Part shown: one piece after another, positions 28,296 through 38,874 of the stretch
How the letters are laid out: the number at the start of each line of letters is the position of its first letter
Position numbering within the stretch: position 1 is the stretch's first letter
Assembly (NCBI RefSeq): GCF_000293885.2
Contig: NZ_CP010945.1
Coordinates: 806,001 to 870,000, forward strand
DNA length: 64,000 nt
Reading direction: 5' to 3'
Origin: Pseudomonas fluorescens NCIMB 11764
GTDB taxonomy: Bacteria > Pseudomonadota > Gammaproteobacteria > Pseudomonadales > Pseudomonadaceae
Program-made: the position numbers and the translations under genes
The notes under the pieces: generated by a model
Databases searched by the model: none
What the model was told of the DNA's origin: nothing
The model's input: only the letters and a program-made list of their open reading frames with translations

Positions 28296-30272
28296 TCAAC
28301 GAAACCGGTCAACCTCTTGGCGCAAATCTGCCGCCAGCTTCTCAAGTTCCTTGGCAGTCACCGCCAGGTTCGACACCACTTCCCGCTGCTCGCTGTTCGC
28401 CAACGCAATGCTTTGCAGGTTGCTGCTGAGCAATGTCGCGGTGCTGCTCTGCTCCTGGGTCGCCGTGGTGATCGCCGCGAACTGCTGGCCAGCCGAGCGA
28501 CTTTGCTCATCGATTCGCGCCAGGGCCGACGCGACGTTGGCGTTGCGCGACAGGCCTTCCTGCATCAGCACGTTGCCCTGTTCCATGGTGCTGATAGCGT
28601 TGCCGGTTTCCTGCTGGATGCTTTGGATCATCCCGGAAATCTCATCGGTGGCCTGGCGAGTACGCGATGCCAGGTTGCGCACCTCGTCAGCCACCACTGC
28701 AAATCCACGCCCCTGTTCACCGGCACGCGCCGCTTCGATGGCGGCGTTGAGCGCCAGCAAGTTGGTTTGCTCGGCAATCGAAGTGATCACCCCGACAATC
28801 CCGCCGATTTCCTGAGAGCGCTGACCCAGGGTGTTGATCACCGTGGCGGTGCTGTTCAGTGCGCCGGCAATTTGCTCCAGGGACGAGGACGCTTCATCCA
28901 TCGATGTACGCCCAATCTGGGTTTGTTGTGCGTTTTCCTGAGCCAGACGTTGAGTGCTGCCCATGTTGTCGGCGATGTTCAGCGAGGTGGCGCTGAATTC
29001 TTCCACGGCGCCGGCCATGCTGGTGATTTCGCCCGACTGCTGTTCCATGCCTTCATAAGCGCCACCCGACAGACCCGACAGCGCCTGGGCACGACTGTTG
29101 ACCTCTTGCGAGGCCTTGCGAATGTGCTCGACCATTGTCGACAGCGCCTGGCTCATCTGGTTGAAGGCGCGGGCCAGTTGACCGATTTCGTCGTTGCTCG
29201 ACACGTTCAAGCGCACGCTCAGATCACCGGCGCCCAAAGCTTCGGCCTGACGCACCAGATCACCCAGCGGTGCGAGCTTACTGCGCAGCAACCAGACAGC
29301 CGAGCCCACGGCGATCAACATCGCCAGCAGACTGCCAATCGCCAATTGAATGCCCACGGCCCAGGTCACAGCACGGATTTCACTTTTCGGCATGCTCGCC
29401 ACGACCGACCACGGCCCGCCTTCAAAGGGCACGGCAATGCTGTAGAAGTCTTCGGACGTGTCGCTCCAGAACTCACCTTTACCCGGCGTCTTGGCCAGGC
29501 TGTTGATCGACTTGACCGCTTGCTCCGGTGCTTGCACACCCGCGATTGGCACCAGCCATTTGTTCTGCTCATCGAGCAGCGCCAAAGAGCCGGTCTGCCC
29601 GATGCGGAATCGCGTGAGGTTGGCGAACTGCGCGTTCTGAGCGTCGGTGTAATCGAATCCTACGTACAACACGGCAATGACCTTACCGCTGCTGTCGCGC
29701 ACGGGGGTGTACTGCGACATGTAGAAGCGTTCGAACAGCAACGCCCGACCTACATAATTCTGCCCCGCCAGCAAACGTGCATAAGCCGGGTTCGCGTGAT
29801 CGAGCAAGGTGCCGATGGCGCGGCTGCCGTCCTGTTTAGTGACGTTCGTACTGACTCGAATGAATTCATCACCGCTGCGCACGAACACGGTCGCAACGCC
29901 CGCGGTCATTTGCTTGAACTCGTCCACTTCCTTGAAGTTGTTATTCAGCACTTCGCTGCCCAGGTGCAGGCCCGGGGTCTGCGTGCCCGCCACGGCCACC
30001 GGCTCGTCCGGGTGCACGCTCAGGCCTGCGCTGAAGCGCTTCTCGAACAGGCCGGCCAGGCGCTGGGTACTTTCACGCAACGTACCGTGAAACGTACTCA
30101 GCTGGTCGGCCAGCAAGCGGGCTTCGCTGGCCAGGTGCTCTTCGCGGGTAGCGAGGTTGGCAGAGTCCAGCGAGCGCAAGGCAAACACGGTGCTGCCGCT
30201 GATGACAATCGCCAGAATAACGGCGAGCGCAAGACCAAGCTGTGAGGCAATCCGGGCACGAGGTTGAGACAT
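28296..30272 (-). CDS. Methyl-accepting chemotaxis protein with Cache-type sensor
   Basis: A 658-aa chemoreceptor. Membrane helix 1 is at about 9-31, a periplasmic sensor of about 250 residues follows (Cache_3-Cache_2 type: [44 protein letters not shown]), helix 2 at about 300-322, a HAMP domain, then the signalling domain with the conserved tip [20 protein letters not shown]. It should signal to CheA/CheW; the ligand is unknown, though Cache domains of this type often bind small carboxylates. ATG 30272 has AGGAG upstream; the frame extends in front without a signal. Confidence 0.92.
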   Translation of the reverse strand: MSQPRARIASQLGLALAVILAIVISGSTVFALRSLDSANLATREEHLASEARLLADQLSTFHGTLRESTQRLAGLFEKRFSAGLSVHPDEPVAVAGTQTPGLHLGSEVLNNNFKEVDEFKQMTAGVATVFVRSGDEFIRVSTNVTKQDGSRAIGTLLDHANPAYARLLAGQNYVGRALLFERFYMSQYTPVRDSSGKVIAVLYVGFDYTDAQNAQFANLTRFRIGQTGSLALLDEQNKWLVPIAGVQAPEQAVKSINSLAKTPGKGEFWSDTSEDFYSIAVPFEGGPWSVVASMPKSEIRAVTWAVGIQLAIGSLLAMLIAVGSAVWLLRSKLAPLGDLVRQAEALGAGDLSVRLNVSSNDEIGQLARAFNQMSQALSTMVEHIRKASQEVNSRAQALSGLSGGAYEGMEQQSGEITSMAGAVEEFSATSLNIADNMGSTQRLAQENAQQTQIGRTSMDEASSSLEQIAGALNSTATVINTLGQRSQEIGGIVGVITSIAEQTNLLALNAAIEAARAGEQGRGFAVVADEVRNLASRTRQATDEISGMIQSIQQETGNAISTMEQGNVLMQEGLSRNANVASALARIDEQSRSAGQQFAAITTATQEQSSTATLLSSNLQSIALANSEQREVVSNLAVTAKELEKLAADLRQEVDRFR

Positions 30273-30453
30273 GACAGCTCCTGGCCAAGTGACCGGATCG
30301 TCATTGATCGGCTGCTCGGCAAATTTTCTAATAATGGGAATTGCATCGAACCTGCACGAAGGTTCCATCTGCAGATTTTCGGCGGCAAACCTGAATACTT
30401 GAGTAATAAGCGAGGATATGGCTCAAAGCCTCTATCTCGCCGGCTCTAACGAT

Positions 30454-31374
30454 TCAGCTCAGGTGCTCGACATCCGGCAGTTTCATCGCCTGGGCTTCGC
30501 CTTGGAGGAAATCGCTGAGACGGCGCAAACGTTCACCTCCGGGACGTGTTTTCGGCCAGACGAGGTAATAATGCTCACCGCTGGCGACGGCAGTCGGCCA
30601 CGGCAAACTCAGACGGCCCTGCGCCACATCCTCCGCCACCATCAAAAGATCGCCCATCGACACGCCATAACCCCGGGCGGCGGCAATCATCCCCAGCTCA
30701 AGCGTATCGAACACCTGCCCGCCCTTGAGCGACACCTGTTCGGTCAGCCCCATGCGCTCCAGCCAGTTGCGCCAGTCACGCCGGTCAGGCGTCGGGTGCA
30801 GCAGTTCGGCATTGGCCAGGCGTTCGACATCCCAAGGTTGATCTTTCAGAAGATTCGGCGCGCCCACCGGAATCAGCTCCTCGGGGAACAGGAAACTCGC
30901 CTCCCAGTCCGGTGGAAAATGCCCGTTGCTGAGGATCACGGCACAGTCGAACGGCTCGTGGTTGAAGTCCACCGAGTCGACGTCCATCCAGGCGCTGGTC
31001 AGTTGCACCTCGTTGCCCGGTTGCAGATGGCGGAAACGGCTGAGCCGCGCCAGCAGCCAGCGCATGGTCAGGGTGGATGGGGCTTTCATGCGCAGGATGT
31101 CATCTTCGGCGCGCAAGGTATTGCAGGCGCGTTCGAGTGCCGTGAAGCCTTCGCGGATGCCCGGCAGGATCAGCCGCGCCGACTCGGTCAGTTGCAGATT
31201 GCGACCGCTGCGGTGAAACAGCCGACAGGCAAAGTGCTCTTCGAGCGTACGAATGTGTCGACTGACCGCACTCTGCGTAATCGACAACTCTTCGGCCGCA
31301 CGGGTAAACGAGCTATGCCGCGCCGCCGCTTCGAATGCACGAAGGGCATACAAGGGAGGAAGACGACGAGACAT
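30454..31374 (-). CDS. LysR-family transcriptional regulator (GcvA-like)
   Basis: A 306-aa LysR regulator. The N-terminal winged helix (1-60) starts MSRRLPPLYALRAFEAAARH and contains SITQSAVSRHIRTLEEHF; the rest is the co-inducer-binding domain. The N-terminus is of the GcvA/AmpR subgroup. It is divergent from the MATE transporter gene with a gap of about 150 bases, and LysR proteins usually regulate such divergent neighbours, so control of the pump is a fair inference. The effector is unknown. Confidence 0.9.
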   Translation of the reverse strand: MSRRLPPLYALRAFEAAARHSSFTRAAEELSITQSAVSRHIRTLEEHFACRLFHRSGRNLQLTESARLILPGIREGFTALERACNTLRAEDDILRMKAPSTLTMRWLLARLSRFRHLQPGNEVQLTSAWMDVDSVDFNHEPFDCAVILSNGHFPPDWEASFLFPEELIPVGAPNLLKDQPWDVERLANAELLHPTPDRRDWRNWLERMGLTEQVSLKGGQVFDTLELGMIAAARGYGVSMGDLLMVAEDVAQGRLSLPWPTAVASGEHYYLVWPKTRPGGERLRRLSDFLQGEAQAMKLPDVEHLS

Positions 31375-31527
31375 GCGGAAAGCTCCTATAGCGCAATGGC
31401 GTCAACTTATCAGAATCTCCGCAGGATGAGTTTTAATCATGCCATCCATCCTTTTTATCCCTTTGTGCAAACCCCGCAGAGCGCCGAGAATCGACGCTTT
31501 CCCTGTTCTCTTTGAGCGTCGAGCGTG

Positions 31528-32931
31528 ATGACCATGCAGCATCCAGCGCGTATTGAACTCTGGGCCATCCTGCGGCTGGCGGGGCCGTTGATTGCCTCGC
31601 AGTTGGCGCATATGTTGATGGTCCTCACTGACACCTTGATGATGGCGCGGCTGAGCCCCGAAGCACTGGCTGGCGGCGGACTCGGCGCGGCGACTTATTC
31701 GTTTGTGTCGATTTTTTGCATCGGCGTGATCGCGGCGGTCGGCACCCTGGTGGCGATCCGTCAGGGCGCGGGCGATATCGTCGGGGCGGCGCGACTGACC
31801 CAGGCCGGCCTGTGGCTGGCGTGGTTGATGGCGTTGGTCGCCGGTTTGCTGCTGTGGAATCTCAAACCGGTGCTGCTGATGTTCGGCCAGACTGAAACCA
31901 ACGTTCAGGCAGCCGGGCAATTCCTGTTGATCCTGCCGTTCGCCCTGCCCGGCTACCTGAGTTTCATGGCCCTGCGCGGTTTCACCAGCGCCATCGGCCG
32001 GGCGACGCCGGTGATGGTCATCAGCCTCGGCGGCACGGTGGCCAACTTCGTGCTCAATTATGCGTTGATCACCGGGATGTTCGGCCTGCCGAAAATGGGC
32101 CTGGTGGGCATAGGTCTGGTCACGGCGATTGTGGCCAACCTGATGGCCGTGGCGTTGGCGCTGCATATTCGGCGGCACCCGGCGTACGACGCGTATCCCT
32201 TGCGCCAGGGTCTTTCGCGGCCAAACCGGCAGTACTTGAAAGAGCTGTGGCGTCTCGGCCTGCCGATTGGTGGCACTTACGCGGTGGAAGTCGGGCTGTT
32301 TGCCTTCGCGGCGCTGTGCATGGGCACCATGGGCAGTACGCAACTGGGCGCGCATCAAATCGCGCTGCAGATCGTCTCGGTGGCGTTCATGATTCCGGCG
32401 GGGCTTTCCTATGCGATCACCATGCGCATCGGCCAGCATTACGGCGCCGGGCAGCTGTTGGACGCGCGACTGGCCGGACGGGTCGGGATCGCGTTCGGCG
32501 CGGCCGCAATGCTCGGCTTCGCGATGGTCTTCTGGCTGCTACCCAATCAGTTGATTGGCCTGTTCCTGGACCACAACGACCCGGCCTTCCGTCCCGTCAT
32601 CGAACTGGCTGTGAGCCTGCTGGCGGTGGCGGCGTGGTTCGAGCTGTTTGACGGTACGCAAACCATCGCCATGGGCTGCATACGTGGGCTCAAGGACGCC
32701 AAGACCACGTTCCTGGTCGGGCTGGGTTGCTATTGGTTGATTGGCGCGCCTGCCGCCTGGTGGATGGCCTTCCATTTGAACTGGGGACCGACGGGCGTCT
32801 GGTGGGGGTTGGCGCTGGGCCTGTTGTGCGCGGCGGTGAGCCTGACGCTGGCGTTTGAGTGGAAGATGAAGCGGATGATTCGGCGGGAGCCAACACCTCA
32901 GGAAGGCTTCCGGATGGCTCAACCTGACTGA
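31528..32931 (+). CDS. MATE-family multidrug/Na+ antiporter (NorM-like)
   Basis: A 467-aa membrane protein with 12 hydrophobic helices in two MatE repeats. The first repeat starts LRLAGPLIASQLAHMLMVLTDTLMM, typical of NorM/PmpM. It should export cationic drugs in exchange for Na+ or H+. Three starts are possible within ten bases (GTG 31525, ATG 31528, ATG 31534); the ribosome site is weak (GAGCG), so the exact start is uncertain. It is divergent from the LysR gene, which probably regulates it. Confidence 0.92.
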   Translation: MTMQHPARIELWAILRLAGPLIASQLAHMLMVLTDTLMMARLSPEALAGGGLGAATYSFVSIFCIGVIAAVGTLVAIRQGAGDIVGAARLTQAGLWLAWLMALVAGLLLWNLKPVLLMFGQTETNVQAAGQFLLILPFALPGYLSFMALRGFTSAIGRATPVMVISLGGTVANFVLNYALITGMFGLPKMGLVGIGLVTAIVANLMAVALALHIRRHPAYDAYPLRQGLSRPNRQYLKELWRLGLPIGGTYAVEVGLFAFAALCMGTMGSTQLGAHQIALQIVSVAFMIPAGLSYAITMRIGQHYGAGQLLDARLAGRVGIAFGAAAMLGFAMVFWLLPNQLIGLFLDHNDPAFRPVIELAVSLLAVAAWFELFDGTQTIAMGCIRGLKDAKTTFLVGLGCYWLIGAPAAWWMAFHLNWGPTGVWWGLALGLLCAAVSLTLAFEWKMKRMIRREPTPQEGFRMAQPD

Positions 32932-32938
32932 AATCCGC

Positions 32939-32988
32939 TGTGGGAGCTTTTGTCGCGAGGGCGCTTGCTCCCTCGCCACAAAAGCTGC
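32939..32988. repeat. REP-like hairpin
   Basis: CTGTGGGAGCTTTTGTCGCG is followed by GAGGGCGCTTGCTCCCTCGC, a partial REP with the outer pair AGCTTTTGT / ACAAAAGCT. It lies between converging genes and may act as a terminator. Confidence 0.65.
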
Positions 32989-32991
32989 GTG

Positions 32992-34665
32992 TTAAACCAC
33001 GCCTTCCAGCGCCGGCTGCTGATTGCTGCCGAAACTCAAGTAATCCACCAGCTCCGCCAACGGCAACGGCTTGCTGATCAGATACCCTTGCACCTGATCA
33101 CAGCCAAACCCGCGCAACAGGTCCAGCTGCTCCGGCGTTTCCACGCCCTCGGCAACCACTTCAAGATTGAGGTTGTGCGCCAGATTGATCATGGCGTGGA
33201 CCAGTTTGCGATTCTCTTCGCGCCCCTCCATCCCACCGACAAAACTCTTGTCGACCTTCAGCAAGGCAATCGGCAGGCTGTTGAGGTGCACGAACGACGA
33301 GAAGCCGGTGCCAAAGTCGTCGAGCGAGAACCGCACGCCCAGACGCCCGAGGGCATCCATGGTCTGCTTCACCAGATCGCTGCGACGCATGACCGCCGTT
33401 TCGGTCAGTTCGAATTCCAGCCATTGCGCCTCGACGCCGCGCTCGGCAATCAGCCGGCTCAGGGTCGAAAGCAACTGGCTGTCCTGAAATTGCCGGAACG
33501 ACAAGTTGATCGCCATGTGCAACGCCGGCAGACCCAGCTCGCGCAGCGCCTGCATGTCGCGCAGCGCGCGGGAAATCACCCAGTAACCGAGCGGCACGAT
33601 CAAACCGCTTTGCTCGGCCAGAGGCACGAATTCGCTCGGCGGCAGCAAGCCACGTTCAGCGTGACGCCAGCGCACCAGAGCTTCGAGGCCGACAATCTGG
33701 CCGTCTTCGAGGTTCAAGCGTGGCTGGTAATGCAGTTCCAGCTCATCGCGACGCAACGCCCGACGCAGCTCGCTTTCGAGGTCGGCCATGCTGCGGGCAT
33801 TGCGATTGATGCGTTCGTTGAAGATGTGAAAGGTGCAGCCTTGAGTGCTCTTGGCCTGCTGCATGGCGATGTGCGCGTGCCACATCAACGGATCGGCGCC
33901 GGCCTGGGCGCGGGCGTGGGCGATGCCCAGACTGGAACCGATCAACAGGCTTTCGCCGTCGACCCAATAGGGCTCTGCCAGTGCCTCGGTGATTCGTTCG
34001 GCCATCCACTCGGCGCGTTGCGGCGCGCGGCGGGTGTCGATCAGCAGGGCGAACTCATCGCTGCCCAGCCGCGCCAGTTGATCGCTCGCCTCGAGCTGGC
34101 TTTTCAGCCGCGCGACCACTTGCAGAATCAACCGGTCGCCAGCCTGATGGCCGAGGGCGTCGTTGGCGTGGCGGAAGTTGTCGAGGTCGAGGTGACCTAA
34201 GGCCAGCCCGCGGCCTTCGTTTTCTGCCAGTCGCGCGGCCAGCAGGGTCTGGAAACCCTGGCGGTTGGCGATGCCGGTCAGCGGGTCCTGTTCGGCGAGG
34301 CGCTGCAGGGTGTTTTCCAGCACGCCGCGCTCGCGCACATGGCGCAGGCAACGGCGCAGCATGCCGGGGTCGAGATGCTCGCGCACCAACCAGTCGCTCA
34401 CGCCATCGGGCGGCAACAGCGGCTCGTGCTCGAGCAGCAACACCGTCGGCAAATTGCAACGGCCCGGCGCCGGCTGAAGGGCCGGGATCGTCAACAACAC
34501 CGCGCTGCGGTTGTCATCGAACAGAGTGCTGACCGATTCCCAGCTTGGAGCGCTGATGAGCACGGCCGAGCTCCCCATCGGAGCCAGACACTCGCGCAAC
34601 AACGCTGCCCACGCTGGCTCTTCGGCCAGTAGCAGCAAACGCAAGGGTTCGACAGGCGTAGACAA
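32992..34665 (-). CDS. GGDEF-EAL protein with degenerate GGDEF site, probable c-di-GMP phosphodiesterase
   Basis: A 557-aa cytosolic protein: N-terminal receiver-like segment (about 8-110, no clear phosphoacceptor), GGDEF domain (about 122-285) and EAL domain (about 295-545). The cyclase motif reads GSDEF (201-205) instead of GGDEF, so cyclase activity is doubtful. The EAL side keeps EAL (328-330 in GLEALVRW), the LDDFGTGFSS loop, the lysine in LLKVDKSFV and VVAEGVET, as in active phosphodiesterases. The likely net effect is breakdown of cyclic di-GMP. A single gene, divergent from rep. Confidence 0.9.
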   Translation of the reverse strand: MSTPVEPLRLLLLAEEPAWAALLRECLAPMGSSAVLISAPSWESVSTLFDDNRSAVLLTIPALQPAPGRCNLPTVLLLEHEPLLPPDGVSDWLVREHLDPGMLRRCLRHVRERGVLENTLQRLAEQDPLTGIANRQGFQTLLAARLAENEGRGLALGHLDLDNFRHANDALGHQAGDRLILQVVARLKSQLEASDQLARLGSDEFALLIDTRRAPQRAEWMAERITEALAEPYWVDGESLLIGSSLGIAHARAQAGADPLMWHAHIAMQQAKSTQGCTFHIFNERINRNARSMADLESELRRALRRDELELHYQPRLNLEDGQIVGLEALVRWRHAERGLLPPSEFVPLAEQSGLIVPLGYWVISRALRDMQALRELGLPALHMAINLSFRQFQDSQLLSTLSRLIAERGVEAQWLEFELTETAVMRRSDLVKQTMDALGRLGVRFSLDDFGTGFSSFVHLNSLPIALLKVDKSFVGGMEGREENRKLVHAMINLAHNLNLEVVAEGVETPEQLDLLRGFGCDQVQGYLISKPLPLAELVDYLSFGSNQQPALEGVV

Positions 34666-34929
34666 GCTAGCTCCCTAGACTCTGCAATGATGTAGGCGGC
34701 GGGCATTATGCCGTGCCGATAACCAATGACCAAATGACATCAGTTATCAAACGATACCTTTGTATCCGGAATTACGAACATTAGACGCAAATTCACCGCG
34801 CATCCTGCGTGAAAGTAACAAAACCGGCAAATATAGATAGCGTGTTGCGTCACAAGTCGGAGAGAGCAGCACAATTCGCTGAGCCTGTTAAAATGCCGGC
34901 CCATTTCGTACTGACTCCTGAATTTACGT

Positions 34930-36939
34930 ATGTCCCGACTCAATCCCCGGCAGCAAGAAGCCGTGAGCTACGTCGGCGGCCCTCTTTTGGTGCTCGCCGG
35001 CGCGGGCTCCGGCAAGACCAGCGTGATCACGCGCAAGATCGCGCACTTGATCCAGAACTGTGGCATCCGCGCCCAGTACATCGTCGCCATGACCTTTACC
35101 AACAAGGCCGCGCGCGAAATGAAGGAACGGGTCGGCACCCTGCTCAAGGGCGGCGAAGGCCGTGGCCTGACCGTGTGCACCTTCCATAACCTGGGCCTGA
35201 ACATCATCCGCAAGGAACACGTGCGGCTGGGCTACAAACCGGGCTTCTCGATTTTCGACGAGACCGACGTCAAAGCCCTGATGACCGACATCATGCAGAA
35301 GGAATACGCGGGCGACGACGGCGTCGACGAGATCAAGAACATGATCGGCTCGTGGAAAAACGACCTGATCCTGCCGGCCGAAGCCCTGGAAAACGCACGC
35401 AACCCCAAGGAGCAGACCGCCGCCATCGTCTACACCCACTATCAGCGCACGCTCAAGGCGTTCAACGCGGTGGACTTCGACGACCTGATCCTGCTGCCGG
35501 TGAAACTGTTCCAGGAACACGCCGACATCCTCGAAAAGTGGCAAAACAAGGTTCGCTACCTGCTGGTGGACGAATACCAGGACACCAACGCCAGCCAGTA
35601 TTTGCTGGTGAAATTGCTGATCGGCACGCGCAACCAGTTCACCGTGGTGGGCGACGACGACCAGTCGATCTATGCCTGGCGCGGCGCCCGCCCGGAAAAC
35701 CTGATGCTGCTCAAGGACGATTACCCGTCCCTGAAAGTGGTGATGCTGGAGCAGAACTACCGCTCCACCAGCCGCATCCTGCGTTGCGCCAACGTGCTGA
35801 TCTCGAACAACCCGCACGAATTCGAAAAGCAGTTGTGGAGCGAGATGGGCCACGGCGACGAGATCCGCGTGATCCGCTGCCGCAACGAAGACGCCGAAGC
35901 CGAACGCGTGGCCGTGGAACTGCTGACCCTGCACTTGCGTACCGACCGGCCCTACAGCGATTTCGCGATTCTGTATCGCGGTAACTACCAGGCCAAGCTG
36001 ATCGAGCTGAAGCTACAGCATCACCAGATTCCGTATCGGTTGTCGGGCGGCAACAGCTTTTTCGGACGTCAGGAAGTGAAAGACCTGATGGCCTACTTCC
36101 GCCTGATCGTGAACCCGGATGACGACAACGCCTTCCTGCGGGTGATCAACGTCCCACGCCGGGAGATCGGTTCGACCACCCTGGAAAAGCTCGGCAACTA
36201 CGCCACCGAAAGAAAAATCTCGATGTACGCCGCCACCGACGAAATCGGCCTGGGCGAGCATCTGGACACGCGTTTCACCGATCGCCTGTCGCGCTTCAAG
36301 CGTTTCATGGACAAGGTCCGCGAGCAGTGCGCCGGCGAAGACCCGATCTCGGCGCTGCGCAGCATGGTCATGGACATCGACTACGAGAACTGGCTGCGCA
36401 CCAACAGCTCCAGCGACAAGGCCGCCGACTACCGCATGGGTAACGTCTGGTTCCTGATCGAGGCGTTGAAAAACACCCTGGAGAAAGACGAAGAAGGTGA
36501 GATGACCGTCGAGGACGCCATCGGCAAACTCGTCCTGCGCGACATGCTGGAACGTCAGCAGGAAGAGGAAGACGGCGCCGAAGGCGTGCAGATGATGACC
36601 TTGCATGCCTCCAAGGGTCTGGAATTCCCTTACGTGTTCATCATGGGCATGGAAGAGGAAATCCTCCCGCACCGCTCCAGCATCGAAGCCGACACCATCG
36701 AAGAAGAACGTCGGCTGGCCTACGTTGGCATTACCCGCGCGCGCCAGACGCTGGCCTTCACCTTCGCCGCCAAGCGCAAGCAATACGGCGAAATCATCGA
36801 CTGCGCACCGAGCCGTTTCCTTGATGAATTGCCGCCGGACGACCTGGCTTGGGAAGGCACCGATGACACGCCGGTTGAAGTCAAAGCCGTTCGCGGCAAC
36901 ACCGCATTGGCGGATATACGGGCGATGTTAAAGCGCTAG
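34930..36939 (+). CDS. rep: ATP-dependent DNA helicase Rep
   Basis: A 669-aa superfamily 1A 3'-to-5' helicase that helps replication forks pass protein blocks. Walker A is LAGAGSGKT (K29), with motif II LLVDEYQDTN, motif III VVGDDDQSIYAWRGA, motif IV LEQNYRST, motif V MTLHASKGLEFPYVF and motif VI EERRLAYVGITRARQTL. Length and motif spacing fit Rep rather than UvrD. The start ATG 34930 begins MSRLNPRQQEAV. xpt follows after 70 bases. Confidence 0.96.
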   Translation: MSRLNPRQQEAVSYVGGPLLVLAGAGSGKTSVITRKIAHLIQNCGIRAQYIVAMTFTNKAAREMKERVGTLLKGGEGRGLTVCTFHNLGLNIIRKEHVRLGYKPGFSIFDETDVKALMTDIMQKEYAGDDGVDEIKNMIGSWKNDLILPAEALENARNPKEQTAAIVYTHYQRTLKAFNAVDFDDLILLPVKLFQEHADILEKWQNKVRYLLVDEYQDTNASQYLLVKLLIGTRNQFTVVGDDDQSIYAWRGARPENLMLLKDDYPSLKVVMLEQNYRSTSRILRCANVLISNNPHEFEKQLWSEMGHGDEIRVIRCRNEDAEAERVAVELLTLHLRTDRPYSDFAILYRGNYQAKLIELKLQHHQIPYRLSGGNSFFGRQEVKDLMAYFRLIVNPDDDNAFLRVINVPRREIGSTTLEKLGNYATERKISMYAATDEIGLGEHLDTRFTDRLSRFKRFMDKVREQCAGEDPISALRSMVMDIDYENWLRTNSSSDKAADYRMGNVWFLIEALKNTLEKDEEGEMTVEDAIGKLVLRDMLERQQEEEDGAEGVQMMTLHASKGLEFPYVFIMGMEEEILPHRSSIEADTIEEERRLAYVGITRARQTLAFTFAAKRKQYGEIIDCAPSRFLDELPPDDLAWEGTDDTPVEVKAVRGNTALADIRAMLKR

Positions 36940-36979
36940 AATTGAGCACTTTTCAACCAAACACTTTTTGACAAGCTAG

Positions 36980-37583
<604 letters not shown>

Positions 37584-37614
37584 CCGCTACACCGCATTTC
37601 CCCTGTGGGAGATT

Positions 37615-38577
37615 CTATGTTTGGGGGGAACACCCAAACATAGAATTTGGCTTGTATTCGGTTTGGTTTTTCATCAGGGCAAACATCACTCTGGCCAGCT
37701 TGCGTGCCAGGATAACCAAGGCCTGAGTGCCTTTTAGACCTCTGGCCAGATAGCGTTCGTAGTACGGCTTCCAGGTCGGCGAACGGCTGGCAGCCATAGC
37801 GCTATTGTGAAACAAGCGCCGGAACTCCGAGTCCCCTCGTTTAGAGAGTCGGCGCTTTTGATCCTTTTGTCCTGACTGCCTCACACGCGGATCCATGCCG
37901 AGGAAGGCGACGTACTCGTCGCTGTTGGCAAATTCCCCACGCATAAAAGCAGTGGCCGCTGCGGTGGCCGTCAGGAGCCCTACGCCCTCGATGGCCTGGC
38001 AACGCTTCACCTGATCATCAATCCCACCTTCCTCAGCAATTTCCTTGAGCGTTTTCTGAATCATCTTTTCGAACTGGGCAATGGCGGCCAGAAGCTGGTT
38101 GAAGTGCTCTTTCAGCAAGGATTCGTTTTTCCAGCTCTGCTTGAGTGCAACACAGGCCCGGACCAACTGAGCCCGACGGCGAAGCAGGCTTTTCATTTGT
38201 GTGTAAGCCTTCGGTGGCGGATTCCAGATCCTCAATCTGTCGGATTCGCGGCTCAAGTAACGGGCCAGCAGCTCGGCATCCAACGTATCTGTTTTCGCCC
38301 TCATGCCTATTCCATCGCGGTATTTGTTGAGGCGACTGCCATCGATGACGTAAACGTCATGGCCCATTTCATGGGCCATTTCCGTTGTATCAAGGTGATA
38401 GATATTGGTCGCTTCTAGCGCGATAGCGCTGTGCGCTGGCAGCGTCTTGAGCCATTGCTTCAAGGTTGATCGCTTGTTCGCGATATTTAGGGTCTTTTCC
38501 AGGTCGGATCGATAGATAACGATCTCGTCCTTCGCCACATCCACACCGACGACCACCTGCGAATCCAGGATTGTCAT
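37615..38577 (-). CDS. IS110-family transposase (DEDD/serine recombinase)
   Basis: A 320-aa transposase. The N-terminal RuvC-like DEDD domain shows VVVGVDVAKDEIVIY, ALEATNIYH and the acidic KTDTLDAELLARYL; a helical middle follows; the C-terminal Transposase_20 domain (about 195-290) has CQAIEGVGLLTATAAAT and LGMDPRVRQSGQKDQKRRLSKRGDS with the conserved serine near SGQ. IS110 enzymes use an RNA from the element's noncoding end to choose target and donor DNA. The gene is intact and its stop lies four bases from the element boundary, leaving almost no right-end noncoding sequence. This marks it as the IS110 group rather than the IS1111 group. Confidence 0.93.
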   Translation of the reverse strand: MTILDSQVVVGVDVAKDEIVIYRSDLEKTLNIANKRSTLKQWLKTLPAHSAIALEATNIYHLDTTEMAHEMGHDVYVIDGSRLNKYRDGIGMRAKTDTLDAELLARYLSRESDRLRIWNPPPKAYTQMKSLLRRRAQLVRACVALKQSWKNESLLKEHFNQLLAAIAQFEKMIQKTLKEIAEEGGIDDQVKRCQAIEGVGLLTATAAATAFMRGEFANSDEYVAFLGMDPRVRQSGQKDQKRRLSKRGDSEFRRLFHNSAMAASRSPTWKPYYERYLARGLKGTQALVILARKLARVMFALMKNQTEYKPNSMFGCSPQT

Positions 38578-38579
38578 GG

Positions 38580-38776
38580 CACACCCTCCGAGCTAGGGTT
38601 TAGATACTTGACGGGGTTCACCGTTGCGCTGGCTTGTTTCTATCGTCGGTCCGAGCCGATGCATTCCTTATCGGCGCATTAGGTGAAGGGGTGGGACGAA
38701 GTCTCCCACGGTCTGTACTGGTCAGAGTCAGATGACGAGCTTTAGTCCCACCCACCCCTTCAAGTCTAAACATACA
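38580..38776 (-). ncRNA. Candidate bridge RNA of the IS110 element
   Basis: The noncoding end upstream of the transposase folds, on the minus strand, into a hairpin with arms at 38745-38760 and 38686-38697 (AAGGGGTGGG pairs with CCCACCCCTT) and an internal loop. One side of the loop holds AAAGCTCG (38736-38743), which shares AAGCTCG with the left half of the interrupted REP. The other side holds GTGGGAG (38703-38709), complementary to the right half CTCCCAC. This is the layout of the target-binding loop of IS621 bridge RNA. A second hairpin region nearer the gene holds ATAGAA (38638-38643), matching the element's right end. Transcription itself is not shown. Confidence 0.65.
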
Positions 38777-38846
38777 AGCGAGCTTGCTCGCGATGAGGCC
38801 ATAAAGCCCAACAGCAATGTTGGCTAGCAGGCTCGCTCCCGCGGCG
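38777..38846. repeat. REP pair interrupted by the IS110 element (right part)
   Basis: AGCGAGCTTGCTCGCGATGA continues the REP whose first nine bases (CTGTGGGAG) lie at 37603-37611 on the other side of the IS. Its facing arm, AGCAGGCTCGCTCCCGC, ends near 38843. Confidence 0.8.
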
Positions 38847-38874
38847 ATTGAGTGGTTACTCGGGCAATTAGATT

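Larger units (their letters stand above)
37612..38778 (-). mobile_element. IS110-family insertion sequence inserted in a REP
   Basis: An element of 1167 bp, with ends deduced from the interrupted REP: CTGTGGG-AG precedes it (AG at 37610-37611) and CATACA-AG-CGAGCTTG closes it (AG at 38777-38778). Removing the element joins CTGTGGGAG to CGAGCTTGCTCGCG, a normal REP of this genome. There are no long terminal inverted repeats; a subterminal palindrome CTATGTTTGGG/CCCAAACATAG lies at 37615-37641. The two-base core (CT on the minus strand) at both ends is as in IS621. It contains one transposase gene and a 200-base noncoding end. Confidence 0.85.

Noticed and set aside
28317..30245. 642-codon plus-strand frame opposite the chemoreceptor
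   Set aside because: Shadow of the chemoreceptor gene; His/Gln/Arg-rich with no recognisable domain.
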